A DNA stretch of 42,656 nt from Eubacterium pyruvativorans (GCF_900102225.1 NZ_FNBF01000018.1:1-42656); one strand, 5' to 3'. Shown: positions 5,935 to 16,390, counted from the stretch's first letter. Made by a program: numbers and translations. The notes: generated by a model not told the origin, from the letters alone.

Positions 5935-8754
5935 GAATGCGCCGGTGTAGGATTCCGGGGATGCCGCCACATCCTCCGGGGTGCCCTGAGCCACGATGGT
6001 GCCGCCCCGGTCGCCCCCTTCCGGTCCCAGGTCGATGACCCAGTCCGCCTGTTTGATCACATCCAGATTGTGTTCGATGACCACCACGGTGTTTCCGCCG
6101 TCGGTGAGCTTCTGCAGCACCTGCAGCAGCTTATCCACGTCGGCGAAATGCAGGCCGGTGGTCGGCTCGTCCAGGATATACAGGGTTCTGCCGGTGGACC
6201 GTTTGGACAGTTCCGTGGCCAGCTTGATCCGCTGGGCCTCGCCTCCGGACAGCTCGGTGGACGGCTGTCCCAGTTTGATATAATCCAGACCCACCTGATG
6301 GAGGGTGTCCAGTTTCCGGTGGATGGACGGCATATTCTTGAAGAAGTCCAGAGCCTCTGCCACACTCATGTTCAGTACGTCGTAGATGTTTTTTCCATTG
6401 TACTTCACTTCCAGAGTTTCCCGGTTGTACCGCTTTCCGTGACAGACCTCGCAGGGAACATAGACATCCGAGAGGAAATGCATTTCAATCTTGATGATGC
6501 CGTCGCCCTTACAGGCTTCGCAGCGGCCCCCCTTTACATTGAAGCTGAAGCGTCCCTTTCCGAACCCCCGCATTTTCGCCTCCGGCATGGCGGCGAAAAG
6601 ATCCCGGATCGCAGTGAACATCCCGGTATAGGTGGCCGGGTTGGACCGGGGGGTGCGGCCGATCGGGGACTGGTCAATGTTGATGACCTTGTCCAGGTTC
6701 TCCAGTCCCAGCAGTTCGTCGTACTGCCCCGGTTCTTCCTGGGAACCGTTCAGAACTCGGGAGGCGCCTTTGCAAAGAATCTGGTTGATCAGGGAGGACT
6801 TCCCGGAACCGGACACACCGGTCACCGCCACGAATTTCCCCAGCGGAATGTCCACATCGATGTGTTTCAGATTGTTTTCCGCCGCACCCCGGATCCGGAT
6901 CTTCTGGCCGTTTCCTTCCCGGCGGACCGCCGGCACCGGAATCTTCCTCTTGCCGCTCAGGTACTGGCCGGTGATGGATTCCGGGCAGGCCATGATGTCT
7001 TCCACCGTTCCCTGGGCCACCAGATGACCCCCATAAATACCGGCTCCTGGACCGATATCCACCACATGGTCCGCTTCCCGCATGGTATCCTCGTCGTGTT
7101 CCACCACAATCAGGGTGTTGCCGATATCCGTCAGATGCCGAAGGGTCTTCAGCAATTTCTCGTTATCTTTCTGATGCAGACCGATGCTGGGCTCATCCAG
7201 GATGTACAGAACACCCTGCAGGCCGGAGCCGATCTGGGTGGCCAGACGAATCCGCTGGGCCTCCCCGCCGGACAGTGTGGCGGAGGAACGGGACAGGGTC
7301 AGGTAGTCCAGGCCCACATCCGCCAGGAACTGAAGCCGTGCCCGGATTTCCCGGATGATCTGGCTGCCGATGGCCTGTTCCTTTTCCGTCAGCTGTGCCG
7401 GCAGTTCCCGGACGAAATCCAGCGCTTTCCGAACCGACAGATCGGAGAGCTCTGCGATATTCAGACCGCCTACCGTGACGGCCAGCACCTCCGGCTTAAG
7501 CCTTCTTCCCTGACAGTCCGGACACCTGCGCACGATCATGTACTGGGCCATTCTGTCCCGGAAAGCGTCTCCGGCGTACTCCCGGTAGCGGCGCTCCACA
7601 CTGTCCAGCAGTCCCTCGAAAGGATGGGAATGATGCTGTACTTTCCCGCTGCCGGTGGTGTAATCATATTTCAGTTCCCGGGTTCCGGTTCCGTGAAGCA
7701 GCTCCTGCAGGAAATCCTTCGGCAGATCCCGGTACGGGGTATTCAGGTCCACATGCTTTTCCTCCGCCAGCACTTCCACCATCTTCCGGTAGAAGGAGGA
7801 GTATTCCATGGAGCCGAATACCCGGGACAGAGCGCCCTCTGCGATGCTTTTGTCCGTATAGATGAACTTCTCCGGGTCGATCTTCTCCGTGAAGCCCAGA
7901 CCGCTGCAGGTGGGACAGGCACCGAAAGGACTGTTGAAGGAAAACATTCTCGGCTCCAGCTCCTCGATGCTGACTCCGTGCTCCGGGCAGGCCAGCTTAC
8001 TGGAGAAAGTCTGCTCCCTCTGGACGCCGTCCTCCCCCCGGAAGGCGACCACGGTGAGGCCGTTTCCTTCCTTCATGGCCAGTTCCACTGCCTCGGCGAT
8101 CCGTCCCTCCTGACCCGGCTTCACAATAATCCGGTCCACCACGATTTCGATTGTATGTTTCCGGTTCTTCTCCGGCCGGATCTCGTCCTCATCCAGAAGC
8201 AGAATCTCGCCGTCCACCCGCACCCGGGTGTATCCGTCCCGGCGGATCCGGTCCAGGAGTTTCACGTGTTCCCCCTTCCGGCCCCGGACCACCGGCGCCA
8301 GAATCATGAGTTTTGTCCGCTCCGGAAATCCCATGATGGTATCCACGATCTGATCCACACTCTGGCTGGTGATGGGCCGGCCGCATACCGGGCAGTGAGG
8401 CCTGCCGATCCGCGCATAGAGAAGCCGCAGATAGTCGTGAATTTCGGTGACGGTTCCCACAGTGGAGCGGGGGTTCTTGCTGGTGGTTTTCTGATCGATG
8501 GAAATGGCCGGGGAAAGTCCCTCAATGGACTCCACATCCGGCTTGTCCATCTGTCCCAGGAACTGCCGGGCATAGGAGGAAAGGCTCTCGATGTACCGGC
8601 GCTGTCCCTCTGCGTAGATGGTTTCGAATGCCAGGGAGGACTTTCCGGAACCGGAGAGTCCGGTGAGCACCACCAGCTTATCCCGGGGAATCCGGACGCT
8701 GAAATGCTTCAGATTGTTGACATTCGCATTTTTGATAATGATTTCATTCGGCAT
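5914..8754 (-). CDS. uvrA: excinuclease ABC subunit A
   Basis: Damage-sensing ATPase of nucleotide excision repair; it scans DNA with UvrB and hands over the lesion. The 946-residue protein has two ABC ATPase modules: Walker [10 protein letters not shown] at about 32-40 and GVSGSGKSS near 640, each with LSGGEAQRI signatures and DEPSIGLH or DEPTTGLH Walker B regions. Zinc-site motifs are CPVCGRPI, a CPEH...CPTC pair, and CEAC...CEVC. The second of these reads CxxH rather than CxxC at its first half. AGGAG lies 10 nt before the ATG. uvrB is immediately upstream on the same strand (118-bp gap), the usual uvrBA pairing. Confidence 0.97.
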   Translation of the reverse strand: MPNEIIIKNANVNNLKHFSVRIPRDKLVVLTGLSGSGKSSLAFETIYAEGQRRYIESLSSYARQFLGQMDKPDVESIEGLSPAISIDQKTTSKNPRSTVGTVTEIHDYLRLLYARIGRPHCPVCGRPITSQSVDQIVDTIMGFPERTKLMILAPVVRGRKGEHVKLLDRIRRDGYTRVRVDGEILLLDEDEIRPEKNRKHTIEIVVDRIIVKPGQEGRIAEAVELAMKEGNGLTVVAFRGEDGVQREQTFSSKLACPEHGVSIEELEPRMFSFNSPFGACPTCSGLGFTEKIDPEKFIYTDKSIAEGALSRVFGSMEYSSFYRKMVEVLAEEKHVDLNTPYRDLPKDFLQELLHGTGTRELKYDYTTGSGKVQHHSHPFEGLLDSVERRYREYAGDAFRDRMAQYMIVRRCPDCQGRRLKPEVLAVTVGGLNIAELSDLSVRKALDFVRELPAQLTEKEQAIGSQIIREIRARLQFLADVGLDYLTLSRSSATLSGGEAQRIRLATQIGSGLQGVLYILDEPSIGLHQKDNEKLLKTLRHLTDIGNTLIVVEHDEDTMREADHVVDIGPGAGIYGGHLVAQGTVEDIMACPESITGQYLSGKRKIPVPAVRREGNGQKIRIRGAAENNLKHIDVDIPLGKFVAVTGVSGSGKSSLINQILCKGASRVLNGSQEEPGQYDELLGLENLDKVINIDQSPIGRTPRSNPATYTGMFTAIRDLFAAMPEAKMRGFGKGRFSFNVKGGRCEACKGDGIIKIEMHFLSDVYVPCEVCHGKRYNRETLEVKYNGKNIYDVLNMSVAEALDFFKNMPSIHRKLDTLHQVGLDYIKLGQPSTELSGGEAQRIKLATELSKRSTGRTLYILDEPTTGLHFADVDKLLQVLQKLTDGGNTVVVIEHNLDVIKQADWVIDLGPEGGDRGGTIVAQGTPEDVAASPESYTGAFLKKMLP

Positions 8755-8808
8755 ATTTTCATTACTCCTGTATATTTCGTACCTCTGTCCGGGTCAGGCG
8801 GGGATCCG

Positions 8809-8825
8809 TCCGGGCGCAGCCCGGA
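8809..8825. other. short hairpin in the uvrB-uvrA gap
   Basis: TCCGGGC and GCCCGGA form a 7-bp stem with a three-base loop. There is no T-run, so it is probably a stability or pausing element rather than a terminator. Confidence 0.4.
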
Positions 8826-8872
8826 GTGAAGTCCGGGGGACAAAGCCCATCCGCCGGCGGTCGGAACCCGGC

Positions 8873-10837
8873 CTACATCCGGGACCGGTACTCGAAAACC
8901 AGATCCCGGAGCTCCGCCGCCCGTTCGAACTGCAGATCCTCCGCCGCCTGGCGCATCTCCTTCTCCAGTTTCTTCACGTATTCTTTCCGTTCCTTGTGGG
9001 TCATTTCCTCCGGCTTCCGGATTTCTGTCTCCTTCTCCGCCGGTCTGGTGGCCTCGATCAGATCCCGCACATCCTTCTGAATGGTCTTCGGGGTGATGCC
9101 GTGCGCTTCATTGTATTTTTCCTGAATCCCCCGGCGCCGCTGGGTTTCGTCGATGGCGGCCTGCATGGCCGGGCTGACCTTGTCCCCGTACATGATGACC
9201 CGGCCGTTCACATTCCGGGCCGCCCGGCCGATGGTCTGAATCAGGGAGGTCTCCGTCCGGAGGAATCCTTCCTTGTCTGCATCCAGAATCGCCACCAGAG
9301 TGACCTCCGGAATATCCAGACCCTCCCGCAGAAGGTTGATTCCCACCAGTACGTCGAATTCACCCAATCGGAGGTCCCGGATAATCTGCATCCGCTCTAA
9401 GGTATCGATATCCGAATGCAGATACTTCGTACGGATCCCCGCCGCCTTCAGATAATCGGTGAGCTGCTCCGCCATCTTCTTCGTCAGGGTGGTGACAAAG
9501 GACCGGCCGCCGGTCTCGATGTTCCGGTTGATTTCGCTGATCAGGTCATCGATCTGCCCCTCTGTCGGCCGGACACTGATCGGCGGATCCAGAAGCCCGG
9601 TAGGCCGGATAATCTGTTCGGCAGTGACGCCGCCGGACTTCTCCTGTTCGTACTTCGCCGGGGTGGCGCTGATGAACAGAATCTGGTGAATCATCTTTTC
9701 GAATTCCTCGAATTTCAGCGGCCGGTTGTCCAGGGCGGAAGGCAGCCGGAAGCCGTAGTCCACCAGGGACTGCTTCCGGGACAGGTTGCCGTGGTACATG
9801 GCGTGAAGCTGGGGCAGCATGACATGGGATTCGTCGGTCATGATGATGAAATCATCCGGGAAATAGTCGATCAGAGTGTACGGCTTCTCCCCCGGCTGAA
9901 AGCCCGCAAGGTGACGCGTATAGTTCTCGATGCCCTTGCAGATACCCACTTCCCGGAGCATTTCCATATCATAACGGGTGCGCTGTTCGATGCGCTGGGC
10001 CTCCAGCAGTTTCCCCCGGGACTTGAACCACTCGATTCGCTCTTCCAGTTCCTCTTCAATGGTTCCCAGTGCCCGTTCCAGGTTCTCCTTCGAGGTGACG
10101 TAATGGGAGGCCGGCCAGACGGCGATGTGGTTCCGCAGCCCCAGAATCTCCCCGGTCAGCGGGTTCATTTCCTTGATGGTGTCGATCTCGTCTCCAAACA
10201 GTTCCACCCGCACCGCCGTATCGGACCCCGCCGGGTAGATGTCGATGGTGTCACCCCGAACCCGGAAGGTGCCCCGCTCGAAGGCCAGATCATTCCGGGT
10301 GTACTGAATGTCCACCAGTCGGCGCAGCAGCTCCTGGCGGGGAATCTCCATGCCCGGCCGGAGCGAAACCATCTCGTGCTCATAGTCCACCGGGCTGCCC
10401 AGTCCGTAGATACAGGAAACACTGGCCACAATGATGACGTCCCGGCGTTCGAACAGAGCCGCCGTGGCGCTGTGCCGCAGTTTCTCGATCTCGTCGTTGA
10501 TCTGGGAATCCTTCTCAATGTAGGTATCCGTAGACGGAACATACGCCTCCGGCTGATAATAGTCGTAATAGGACACGAAATACTCCACGGCGTTCTCCGG
10601 AAAAAATTCCTTCATCTCCCCGTAGAGCTGCGCCGCCAGCGTCTTATTATGAGAAATAATCAGAGTCGGCCGCTGCAGCCGCTGGATGACATTCGCCATG
10701 GTGAACGTCTTGCCGGATCCGGTGACCCCCAGCAGCGTCTGATACTTGTGCCCCGCCTGAAAACTCGCTACCAGCTTCTCGATGGCCTGGGGCTGATCAC
10801 CTGTGGGCTTGAACTTCGAATGCAGTTTGAATTCCAT
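8873..10837 (-). CDS. uvrB: excinuclease ABC subunit B
   Basis: Helicase-like subunit that verifies the lesion and recruits UvrC for incision. The 654-residue product opens [20 protein letters not shown], has Walker [11 protein letters not shown] at about 39-48, the damage-probing beta-hairpin region [20 protein letters not shown], the DESH box, helicase motifs ([36 protein letters not shown]), and a C-terminal UVR domain ([16 protein letters not shown]) for UvrC/UvrA contact. The ATG at 10837 is preceded by AGGAGGG at nine bases; the longer open frame runs into the upstream gap without a ribosome binding site. It shares the strand with uvrA. Confidence 0.97.
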   Translation of the reverse strand: MEFKLHSKFKPTGDQPQAIEKLVASFQAGHKYQTLLGVTGSGKTFTMANVIQRLQRPTLIISHNKTLAAQLYGEMKEFFPENAVEYFVSYYDYYQPEAYVPSTDTYIEKDSQINDEIEKLRHSATAALFERRDVIIVASVSCIYGLGSPVDYEHEMVSLRPGMEIPRQELLRRLVDIQYTRNDLAFERGTFRVRGDTIDIYPAGSDTAVRVELFGDEIDTIKEMNPLTGEILGLRNHIAVWPASHYVTSKENLERALGTIEEELEERIEWFKSRGKLLEAQRIEQRTRYDMEMLREVGICKGIENYTRHLAGFQPGEKPYTLIDYFPDDFIIMTDESHVMLPQLHAMYHGNLSRKQSLVDYGFRLPSALDNRPLKFEEFEKMIHQILFISATPAKYEQEKSGGVTAEQIIRPTGLLDPPISVRPTEGQIDDLISEINRNIETGGRSFVTTLTKKMAEQLTDYLKAAGIRTKYLHSDIDTLERMQIIRDLRLGEFDVLVGINLLREGLDIPEVTLVAILDADKEGFLRTETSLIQTIGRAARNVNGRVIMYGDKVSPAMQAAIDETQRRRGIQEKYNEAHGITPKTIQKDVRDLIEATRPAEKETEIRKPEEMTHKERKEYVKKLEKEMRQAAEDLQFERAAELRDLVFEYRSRM

Positions 10838-10877
10838 GTTGCACTCCCTCCTGGAACGCGGATGCGCACCGGTTATT

Positions 10878-10903
10878 TTTTTGTCCTTCCGGACGGACAA
10901 AAA
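10878..10903. other. inverted repeat upstream of uvrB
   Basis: TTTTTGTCC (10878-10886) and GGACAAAAA (10895-10903) form a perfect 9-bp stem with an 8-base loop, in the leader or gap between the YitT-family gene and uvrB. Neither strand has Ts after the 3' arm. The arms match those at 1488-1525 in inverted order. Confidence 0.5.
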
Positions 10904-10953
10904 GAAACGGACCCCGGCGCTCGGCACGCCCGGCAGGCCCGGAAAGTATTTCA

Positions 10954-11832
10954 TCAGTCAATGTCACGCCGGTGGAAATTCCCCACCAGCTGCTCGGTTT
11001 TCCAAATATTAATGAAGGCATTGGGGTCGATCTCCTGGATCCGCGCCAAAAGCCGGCTCACCTCGTCACTGGACACAACGGACAGGATCATGCGCCGTTC
11101 CTTCTTCTGATACATGCCGATCCCCTTGAACAGGGTGCCGTCATGATGGGTCAGCAGCCGGATCACCTCGTAGATTTCTTCGCTCTTCTCGGAAATGATC
11201 ATCAGTGTCTGGCTGTTGTACCGCCGGAAGAAGGTGTGAATGACCTGGGTGGTACAGAACTGATAGACAATCGAATACAGCGGCTTGTCCCAGCCGAACA
11301 TCAGACCGGCCAGCGTCAGAACTACCACGTTGCCGGCAAAGATGTAGTTCCACGCGTCCACCCCCTTCTGGGCGGAGAAATACATAGAGATAAAATCCGT
11401 TCCGCCGGTGCATGCGTTGGCATACAGGCAGATGGAAATGACCGTTCCGTTGACGATGCCGCCGAAAAGGGCGATCAGGAACACATCGTAGGTCACCGTG
11501 ATCTTCGGCATGAAGTCCGTGAGCAGACTGCTCAGAACGATGACGTAGAGTGAGAACAGAGTGAACCGCTTTCCGATGTATTTCCATCCGATCCAGACCG
11601 GAATCAGATTGATCGGGATATAGATGATGGAATAGGAGAGGTGTATCCCCGCATATTTCGCCAGGCCCCGGATGATCAGCAGTGCCACGCCTGCAAAACC
11701 GCCGGGGAACAATCCGCCGGTATTGACGAATGTGTTCAGATTGAAGGCGATGATGAAGGCTCCCAGCGTGCACATCAGGATGTGCCGGACGTCTGCCTGC
11801 AGCTGGGTTTCCGGTTTTTTTCGTTTCAGCAT
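10954..11832 (-). CDS. YitT-family membrane protein (DUF161/DUF2179)
   Basis: A multi-pass membrane protein of 292 residues with unknown transport or structural role. The first 200 or so residues contain about five hydrophobic helices with the family motif [15 protein letters not shown] and the conserved [10 protein letters not shown] segment. The C-terminal 90 residues are soluble and match the DUF2179 ferredoxin-like domain ([22 protein letters not shown]). The ATG at 11832 has AAGGAG upstream; the longer frame to 11877 does not. It is divergent from the NSS transporter and separated from uvrB by 116 bp. Members of this family are common in multiple copies in Bacillota; none has a firmly established substrate. 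Confidence 0.9.
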   Translation of the reverse strand: MLKRKKPETQLQADVRHILMCTLGAFIIAFNLNTFVNTGGLFPGGFAGVALLIIRGLAKYAGIHLSYSIIYIPINLIPVWIGWKYIGKRFTLFSLYVIVLSSLLTDFMPKITVTYDVFLIALFGGIVNGTVISICLYANACTGGTDFISMYFSAQKGVDAWNYIFAGNVVVLTLAGLMFGWDKPLYSIVYQFCTTQVIHTFFRRYNSQTLMIISEKSEEIYEVIRLLTHHDGTLFKGIGMYQKKERRMILSVVSSDEVSRLLARIQEIDPNAFINIWKTEQLVGNFHRRDID

Positions 11833-11887
11833 GGGTATACCGCTCCTTCCGGTCTTCGCGCCGATTCGTTTTCGCATAATCTACAAT

Positions 11888-11915
11888 AATATACCACAAA
11901 AGACGGCCCTGTGAA
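11888..11915 (-). promoter_or_regulatory. candidate promoter of the YitT-family gene
   Basis: On the minus strand TTCACA (11915-11910), 16 bp, TATATT (11893-11888), about 55 bp before the chosen start codon. Confidence 0.5.
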
Positions 11916-11973
11916 TCATCTTTCTCCCCAGCCGGTAAGAATGTACGGTCCGCACAATTCTCTTCCGTTTTAA

Positions 11974-12002
11974 TTGACAACTCCCCACAATATACGTACA
12001 AT
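11974..12002 (+). promoter_or_regulatory. promoter of the NSS transporter gene
   Basis: A consensus TTGACA (11974-11979), 17-bp spacer and TACAAT (11997-12002). The predicted leader is about 77 nt and contains a small hairpin, TGCCAC (12021-12026) with GTGGCA (12033-12038). Confidence 0.85.
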
Positions 12003-12085
12003 TTATTTATCATAAAATTTTGCCACTTTCCAGTGGCAGAGCGATGAGTGATCGTTGTTTTCTTGCGAGAAGAGGAGTTGCAAAC

Positions 12086-13510
12086 ATGAACAATTCGGAG
12101 AAACGGGGCGGGTTCGCCAGCAGTTTCGGTTTTCTGATGGCTGCGGTGGGCTCTGCCGTGGGCCTGGGGAACATCTGGGGATTTCCTTACAAAGCCGGGG
12201 CCAACGGCGGGTTCGCCTTCATTATCATCTACATTATTCTGGCGGTCTTCCTGGGCTATCCGATGATGATCGGAGAAATTGCACTGGGCCGAAAGACCCG
12301 CACCTCTGCGGTCCAGGCCTTTCACAAGGCGGATCGCCGTCTGACCATCGGCGGTATCTTCGATACGCTCTCGCCGTTCTGCCTGATCTGTTTCTATGTA
12401 GTGCTGGGCGGCTTCGTCATGAAGTACATGGTGGCGAATTTCGGTGATATGATCCATGCCGGTTTCGGCGTGGGAGATACGAAGAGTGACGATTTCTTCG
12501 GCGCCCTGATTTCCACCCCGACTTCCAGCCTTCCGTGGATGCTGCTCTTCCTGGGACTGACCGGCCTGGTCATTGCGAAGGGCGTGGAAAGCGGTATCGA
12601 AAAATTCTCGAAAGTGGCGATGCCGGCACTCTACCTGCTGCTGATCATCATGGCCATCCGCTGCTGCACCCTGCCGGGTGCGAAAGGCGGCCTGGAATTC
12701 ATGTTCAAGCCGAATTTCGAAGTATTCAAGGGGACGGGCTGGTTCAAGGTCTTCGCGGCAGCGGGCAGCCAGCTGTTCTTCTCCCTGTCCCTGGCATCCG
12801 GATGCCTGATCTCCTTCGGATCCTACCTGGACAAGGATGCCAACATCGAAAAGCAGGCCGTTCTGGTTCCGGTTCTGGACACCATTGCAGCCCTGCTGGC
12901 AGGCTGCTGCGTTCTGCCTGCGGTCTTCGCCATGGGCATCGAGCCGAGCGGCGGCCCGGGACTGCTGTTCGTATCCCTGCAGACCGTGTTCGACGGCATG
13001 GGATCCTTCGGTCCGCTCTTCGGATTCATCTTCTACCTGCTGGTCTTCCTGGCAGCTCTTTCCTCCTCTATCGGCATGATGGAAGGAGCCGTTTCGGCAC
13101 TGATCGACCACAGACTGCAGCAGGGCAAGTCCGGCTCCCGGGCACGGATGACCGGCATCGCCGTACTGTTGGCTCTGCTGGGGGGCATCCTGGTGACGGT
13201 GGACCAGCTGGGCGGCAACACCGCCATGTGGAAACCGTTCGGCCAGCCGAGCTGGCTGGACGCCTTCGACCTGCTGGGAGAGGGCATCTTCATGCCGCTG
13301 GGCGGACTGACAATGACCATCCTGCTGGGCTGGACCCGCAGACACTACCTGGACGATGAAATCGAACACGGTTCCCCGTATCGGACCAAGGGCTTCGTCA
13401 ATTTCTCCATGCGCTACATTGCGCCGATTCTGATGGCCTTCATCGTCTTCATCCAGATCAGTACGTTCTTCTTCTCGAAGACCGCCTGGTTCCAGGCTCT
13501 GATGGGCTAA
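12086..13510 (+). CDS. sodium-dependent NSS-family transporter
   Basis: A secondary transporter of the neurotransmitter:sodium symporter family (LeuT fold), importing amino acids or related amines with sodium across the cytoplasmic membrane. The 474-residue protein has about 11 hydrophobic helices. Helix 1 carries the family signature GSAVGLGNIWGFPYKAGANGG, whose unwound centre binds sodium and substrate. The start at 12086 has AGAGGAG upstream; the longer frame from 12020 lacks one and overlaps the leader hairpin. It has its own promoter and a strong downstream terminator, so it is a single-gene unit, divergent from the YitT-family gene. Substrate cannot be deduced; amino acid or tryptophan/tyrosine uptake is typical of bacterial members. 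Confidence 0.94.
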   Translation: MNNSEKRGGFASSFGFLMAAVGSAVGLGNIWGFPYKAGANGGFAFIIIYIILAVFLGYPMMIGEIALGRKTRTSAVQAFHKADRRLTIGGIFDTLSPFCLICFYVVLGGFVMKYMVANFGDMIHAGFGVGDTKSDDFFGALISTPTSSLPWMLLFLGLTGLVIAKGVESGIEKFSKVAMPALYLLLIIMAIRCCTLPGAKGGLEFMFKPNFEVFKGTGWFKVFAAAGSQLFFSLSLASGCLISFGSYLDKDANIEKQAVLVPVLDTIAALLAGCCVLPAVFAMGIEPSGGPGLLFVSLQTVFDGMGSFGPLFGFIFYLLVFLAALSSSIGMMEGAVSALIDHRLQQGKSGSRARMTGIAVLLALLGGILVTVDQLGGNTAMWKPFGQPSWLDAFDLLGEGIFMPLGGLTMTILLGWTRRHYLDDEIEHGSPYRTKGFVNFSMRYIAPILMAFIVFIQISTFFFSKTAWFQALMG

Positions 13511-13632
13511 ATCATTTGAAACAAAGTACCGCCCGCAGCGCTTGCGCCTGCGGGCGGTACTTCGTTTTTCATCTCACTGGCGATGTCGGCCATGCGGCGC
13601 AGAAGATTGTATCCAATGACAGCCGTTCCCAT
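13507..13632 (-). CDS. 41-codon open frame after recR, doubtful gene or relic
   Basis: Starting at an ATG one base after the recR stop codon, this frame encodes a short peptide whose first 24 residues look protein-like (GTAVIGYNLLRRMADIASEM). The rest is read through the inverted repeat of the shared terminator (PPAGASAAGGT) and ends on the transporter's stop codon. There is no well-placed ribosome binding site. The helix resembles the C-terminal end of some transposases, so a transposase remnant is one reading; chance is another. Confidence 0.25.
   Translation of the reverse strand: MGTAVIGYNLLRRMADIASEMKNEVPPAGASAAGGTLFQMI
13524..13568. terminator. bidirectional intrinsic terminator
   Basis: A perfect 15-bp stem (13524-13538 with 13548-13562) lies between the convergent transporter and recR genes. 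On the plus strand it is followed by TTCGTTTTT, on the minus strand by TTTGTTTC. Confidence 0.85.
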
Positions 13633-13633
13633 T

Positions 13634-14233
13634 CTAAAGCGCAGTGCGGCCCTCCATGGCCTTCAGAAGCGTAACCTCGTCGGCGTACTCCAGATCACCG
13701 CCCACCGGCAGGCCGTGGGCAATCCGGGTGACTTTGATACCGGACGGCTTGAGCAGCCGGGCGATATACATGGCCGTCGCTTCTCCCTCGATGTTCGGAT
13801 TCGTGGCCAGAATCACTTCCGTCACTTCCGGGTGCTGCTGCAGCCGGAGAATCAGCTGCCGGAGATTGATGTCCTCCGGACCGATTCCCTCCATGGGCGA
13901 GATGACACCGTTGAGGACGTGATACAGCCCCTTATATTCCCGCACCCGCTCCATGGCCATAACATCCTGGGGCGTCTCCACCACACAGATTGTCGTCCGG
14001 TCCCTGGTCTGATCGGAGCAGACGGCACAGGGATCCTGATCCGTCAGATTGCCGCAGACGGAGCAGTACCGCATGGTATGCTTCGCCTCCTGAATGGCGT
14101 CAGCCAGATTCTCCGCTTCCCGGTCGGTCAGAGAAAGAATATGAAAAGCCAGCCGCTGGGCTGTTTTCGTTCCAATTCCCGGCAGTTTCGACAATTCGCC
14201 GATCAGTCTGCCGAGAGGTCTCGGATACTGCAT
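13634..14233 (-). CDS. recR: recombination mediator RecR
   Basis: With RecO (and RecF) loads RecA at gaps and stalled forks. The 199-residue protein has the helix-hairpin-helix segment [20 protein letters not shown] at about 15-34, the zinc finger [16 protein letters not shown], and the Toprim domain starting [13 protein letters not shown] and including [21 protein letters not shown] is found upstream of the ATG at slightly long spacing. It follows ybaB by 18 bp and dnaX before that, the standard dnaX-ybaB-recR order. Confidence 0.97.
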   Translation of the reverse strand: MQYPRPLGRLIGELSKLPGIGTKTAQRLAFHILSLTDREAENLADAIQEAKHTMRYCSVCGNLTDQDPCAVCSDQTRDRTTICVVETPQDVMAMERVREYKGLYHVLNGVISPMEGIGPEDINLRQLILRLQQHPEVTEVILATNPNIEGEATAMYIARLLKPSGIKVTRIAHGLPVGGDLEYADEVTLLKAMEGRTAL

Positions 14234-14251
14234 TCTATCACGCTCCGCTGC

Positions 14252-14617
14252 CTAAAGTCCCGGGATGCCCAGTCCGCCGGTGATTTTGCTGTACTCGCTG
14301 TTGGACAGCTCATCAATCTGGCGCATCCCCTCGTTGACCGCCGCAATCACCAGATCCTGCAGTGTCTCCACATCCTCCGGATCCACCACATCCCGATCGA
14401 TGGTCAGGCTGACCAGTTCTTTCTTCCCGTTGACCTTGGCCGTAACCACACCGCCCCCCGCAGACGCCTCGATTTCCTTCTCTTCCAGCTCCGCCTGCAT
14501 CTGCTCCATCTGAGCCTGCACCGCCTGAAGCTGCTGCATCTGCTGCATCTGGGCCTTCCGGCCGCCGCCTGCACCGCCTGTACGCGGCTTACGTCCTGCT
14601 CTCATTCCTCTTCCCAT
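14252..14617 (-). CDS. YbaB/EbfC family nucleoid-associated protein
   Basis: A small DNA-binding protein that forms tweezer-like dimers and is almost always linked to dnaX and recR. The 121 residues start with a Gly/Arg-rich stretch ([19 protein letters not shown]), then a Gln/Met-rich helix ([18 protein letters not shown]) and the conserved core [18 protein letters not shown] and [24 protein letters not shown] precedes the ATG by eight bases. The N-terminal Gly/Arg extension is longer than in the shortest family members and could add DNA affinity. Position: between dnaX and recR in one transcription unit. Confidence 0.95.
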   Translation of the reverse strand: MGRGMRAGRKPRTGGAGGGRKAQMQQMQQLQAVQAQMEQMQAELEEKEIEASAGGGVVTAKVNGKKELVSLTIDRDVVDPEDVETLQDLVIAAVNEGMRQIDELSNSEYSKITGGLGIPGL

Positions 14618-14698
14618 GATTCATTCCTCCTGTTCCGGCCCGTCCGCCGGCTGATTCTTCTCTATTTCGATTGACAAAAAAACACGATATCCCGGTCG

Positions 14699-16390
14699 TC
14701 AGCGCACATCCACATCCACACCCAGGATCTCGGACGCACCCTTCGCCAGATCCCGGAGCTTTTCGTCCCGGTTTCCGCCTTCCGGCTCCGCAGAATCCGC
14801 CGGATCCCGGAGCACCATGCTCCTTCTCCGGCCGGTCTCCTTCTCCATCAGATCCATGATGTACTCCCGGTTCTGCTTCAGCAGATGTCCCGCCATGCCG
14901 TTAGTCACCTGCAGGCGGAACTGATCATCGGAAATGCCGGTCAGAACGACGCCGTTCGTGGCGGCGCTGAGGGCCGGCCGATCGCCGCTGATCCGATCCG
15001 CCACGTTATTCCAGATATCCTCCAGATCCTGCATGGAGTATCCGCCTTCCCGGGCGCTGCTCTCCGGAGCGCCGGCAGATTCCTCCGCCTGACCCGTTGC
15101 AGCGCCTTCTTCATCGCCAAACTGCGATACACGATTCATCCTTTCTCCCGCCGCAGATTTCCGGGCGGAAGCCGATGTTCTCGCTACGGATTTCTGAACG
15201 GAAGCCGATGTTCCCGCCGCCGGTTTCCGGGCGGCAGCCGGTGCGGCAGCACCCACCCCTGCAGGAGGGACCGGAGCCGGTTCCGCCCCGTAGGCCATAC
15301 CGGAAGCGATGGTGACGATGGCCACCTCCATCAGTGTCCTCGCCTGGGTGGAATAGCGAGCGTCATTATTTGCCTTCGCCAATGTGACAATGCCCCGGTT
15401 CAGAGTCTCAGCACTCAGGTTTCTGCTCTGTTCCTTCAGCCGTTGAATGCTGTCCTCCGCCATGTTCAGCATCTCTTCCGGATTCCCGACGTATTTCGCA
15501 ATCATCAGGCTGCGGAAGTAGCCCATCCAGTCTTTCATGAGCTGTTTCACATCGCCGCCGTCCCGAAGGGCCCGGTCCAGCAGAAGGAATGCTGCGGAGA
15601 TATCTCCCCGCATCACGTCCTCCGTCAGTTCTCCGAAGAACTCGTCTCCAGCGGTTCCCAGGTAATCCAGTATGATCTCCCGGTTCAGATGCGCTTCCCC
15701 GGAAGCCAGGCACTGTTCCAGGATACTCAGAGAATCCCGGACCGACCCCTCCGCATTCGTGGCCAGAAGCCGGAGCGCATCCGGTGTGATTTCGACGCCC
15801 CGCTTCTCACAGATCTCCCCCATGTGGGCGGCCAGAACTTCTGTGGACACCCGCCGGAAATCCAGCCGCATGCACCGGGAAAGGACCGTCTGAGGCACCT
15901 TCTCCGGGTTCGTGGTGGCCAGAATGAACACCACATCTTCCGGCGGCTCCTCCAGCGTCTTCAGCAGGGCATTGAACGCCCCTGTGGTCAGCATGTGAAC
16001 CTCGTCGATGATGTAGACCTTCTTCCGGCCTACCGACGGCGGATATTTCACACTTTCCCGAAGCTCCCGGATGTTGTCCACCTTGTTATTGGATGCAGCA
16101 TCGATTTCGATGACATCCATGAAACTGCCTTCCGCAATCGCACGGCAGTTCGGGCAGACCCCGCAGGGCACCGGCCCGTCCTCCGCCGTACAGTTCAGCG
16201 CCTTCGCCAGAATTCTGGCGGTGGTGGTTTTCCCTGTTCCCCGGGTTCCGCAGAACAGGTATGCGTGACTGACTGTGTTCGTGGCAATCTGATGCTGCAG
16301 AATGCGCACGATGTGGTCCTGCCCCAGCAGTTCCGAGAAAACTTCCGGTCTCGTTTCTCTGTATAACGCCTTATATCCCGCCATACGCAT
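14699..16390 (-). CDS. dnaX: DNA polymerase III subunit gamma/tau
   Basis: Clamp-loader ATPase of the replicative polymerase. The 563-residue protein begins YKALYRETRPEVFSELLGQD, has Walker A GTRGTGKTT, a zinc motif with CGVCPNC, Walker B IDEVHML and the sensor/arginine-finger region LSRCMRLDFRR. The linker contains three 11-residue repeats rich in Ala, Ser and Lys. The C-terminal third (QDLEDIWNNVADRI onwards) is a tau-like polymerase-contact domain. The second ATG (16384, MAGYK) has better spacing from GGGAAGGA than the first. No slippery A-run was seen in the linker, so I see no sign of programmed frameshifting to make a separate gamma form. Confidence 0.96.
   Translation of the reverse strand: MRMAGYKALYRETRPEVFSELLGQDHIVRILQHQIATNTVSHAYLFCGTRGTGKTTTARILAKALNCTAEDGPVPCGVCPNCRAIAEGSFMDVIEIDAASNNKVDNIRELRESVKYPPSVGRKKVYIIDEVHMLTTGAFNALLKTLEEPPEDVVFILATTNPEKVPQTVLSRCMRLDFRRVSTEVLAAHMGEICEKRGVEITPDALRLLATNAEGSVRDSLSILEQCLASGEAHLNREIILDYLGTAGDEFFGELTEDVMRGDISAAFLLLDRALRDGGDVKQLMKDWMGYFRSLMIAKYVGNPEEMLNMAEDSIQRLKEQSRNLSAETLNRGIVTLAKANNDARYSTQARTLMEVAIVTIASGMAYGAEPAPVPPAGVGAAAPAAARKPAAGTSASVQKSVARTSASARKSAAGERMNRVSQFGDEEGAATGQAEESAGAPESSAREGGYSMQDLEDIWNNVADRISGDRPALSAATNGVVLTGISDDQFRLQVTNGMAGHLLKQNREYIMDLMEKETGRRRSMVLRDPADSAEPEGGNRDEKLRDLAKGASEILGVDVDVR
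15151..15249 (-). repeat. 33-bp coding repeats in the dnaX linker
   Basis: Three consecutive units of about 33 bp with shared GGAAGCCGATGTTC-type sequence encode 11-residue repeats of the form A-S-x-x-K-S-x-A-x-T/E-S/R. They lie in the disordered linker between the ATPase core and the tau C-terminal domain, where length changes are usually tolerated. Confidence 0.7.

Noticed and set aside
7800-8100. UvrA zinc site as a novel variant (CPEH...CPTC)
   Set aside because: To my knowledge this CxxH form occurs in other Clostridia and still offers four ligands, so it is not treated as new.
6070-8829. 919-codon plus-strand open frame opposite uvrA
   Set aside because: Antisense shadow of uvrA, whose protein is unmistakable; composition is not protein-like.
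11141-13369. 742-codon minus-strand open frame opposite the NSS transporter and in another frame of the YitT-family gene
   Set aside because: It overlaps two well-supported genes including their promoters and has low-complexity Gln/His/Arg content.
14699-16390. Programmed frameshift in dnaX producing gamma
   Set aside because: No A-rich slippery heptamer with a downstream hairpin was seen in the linker region.
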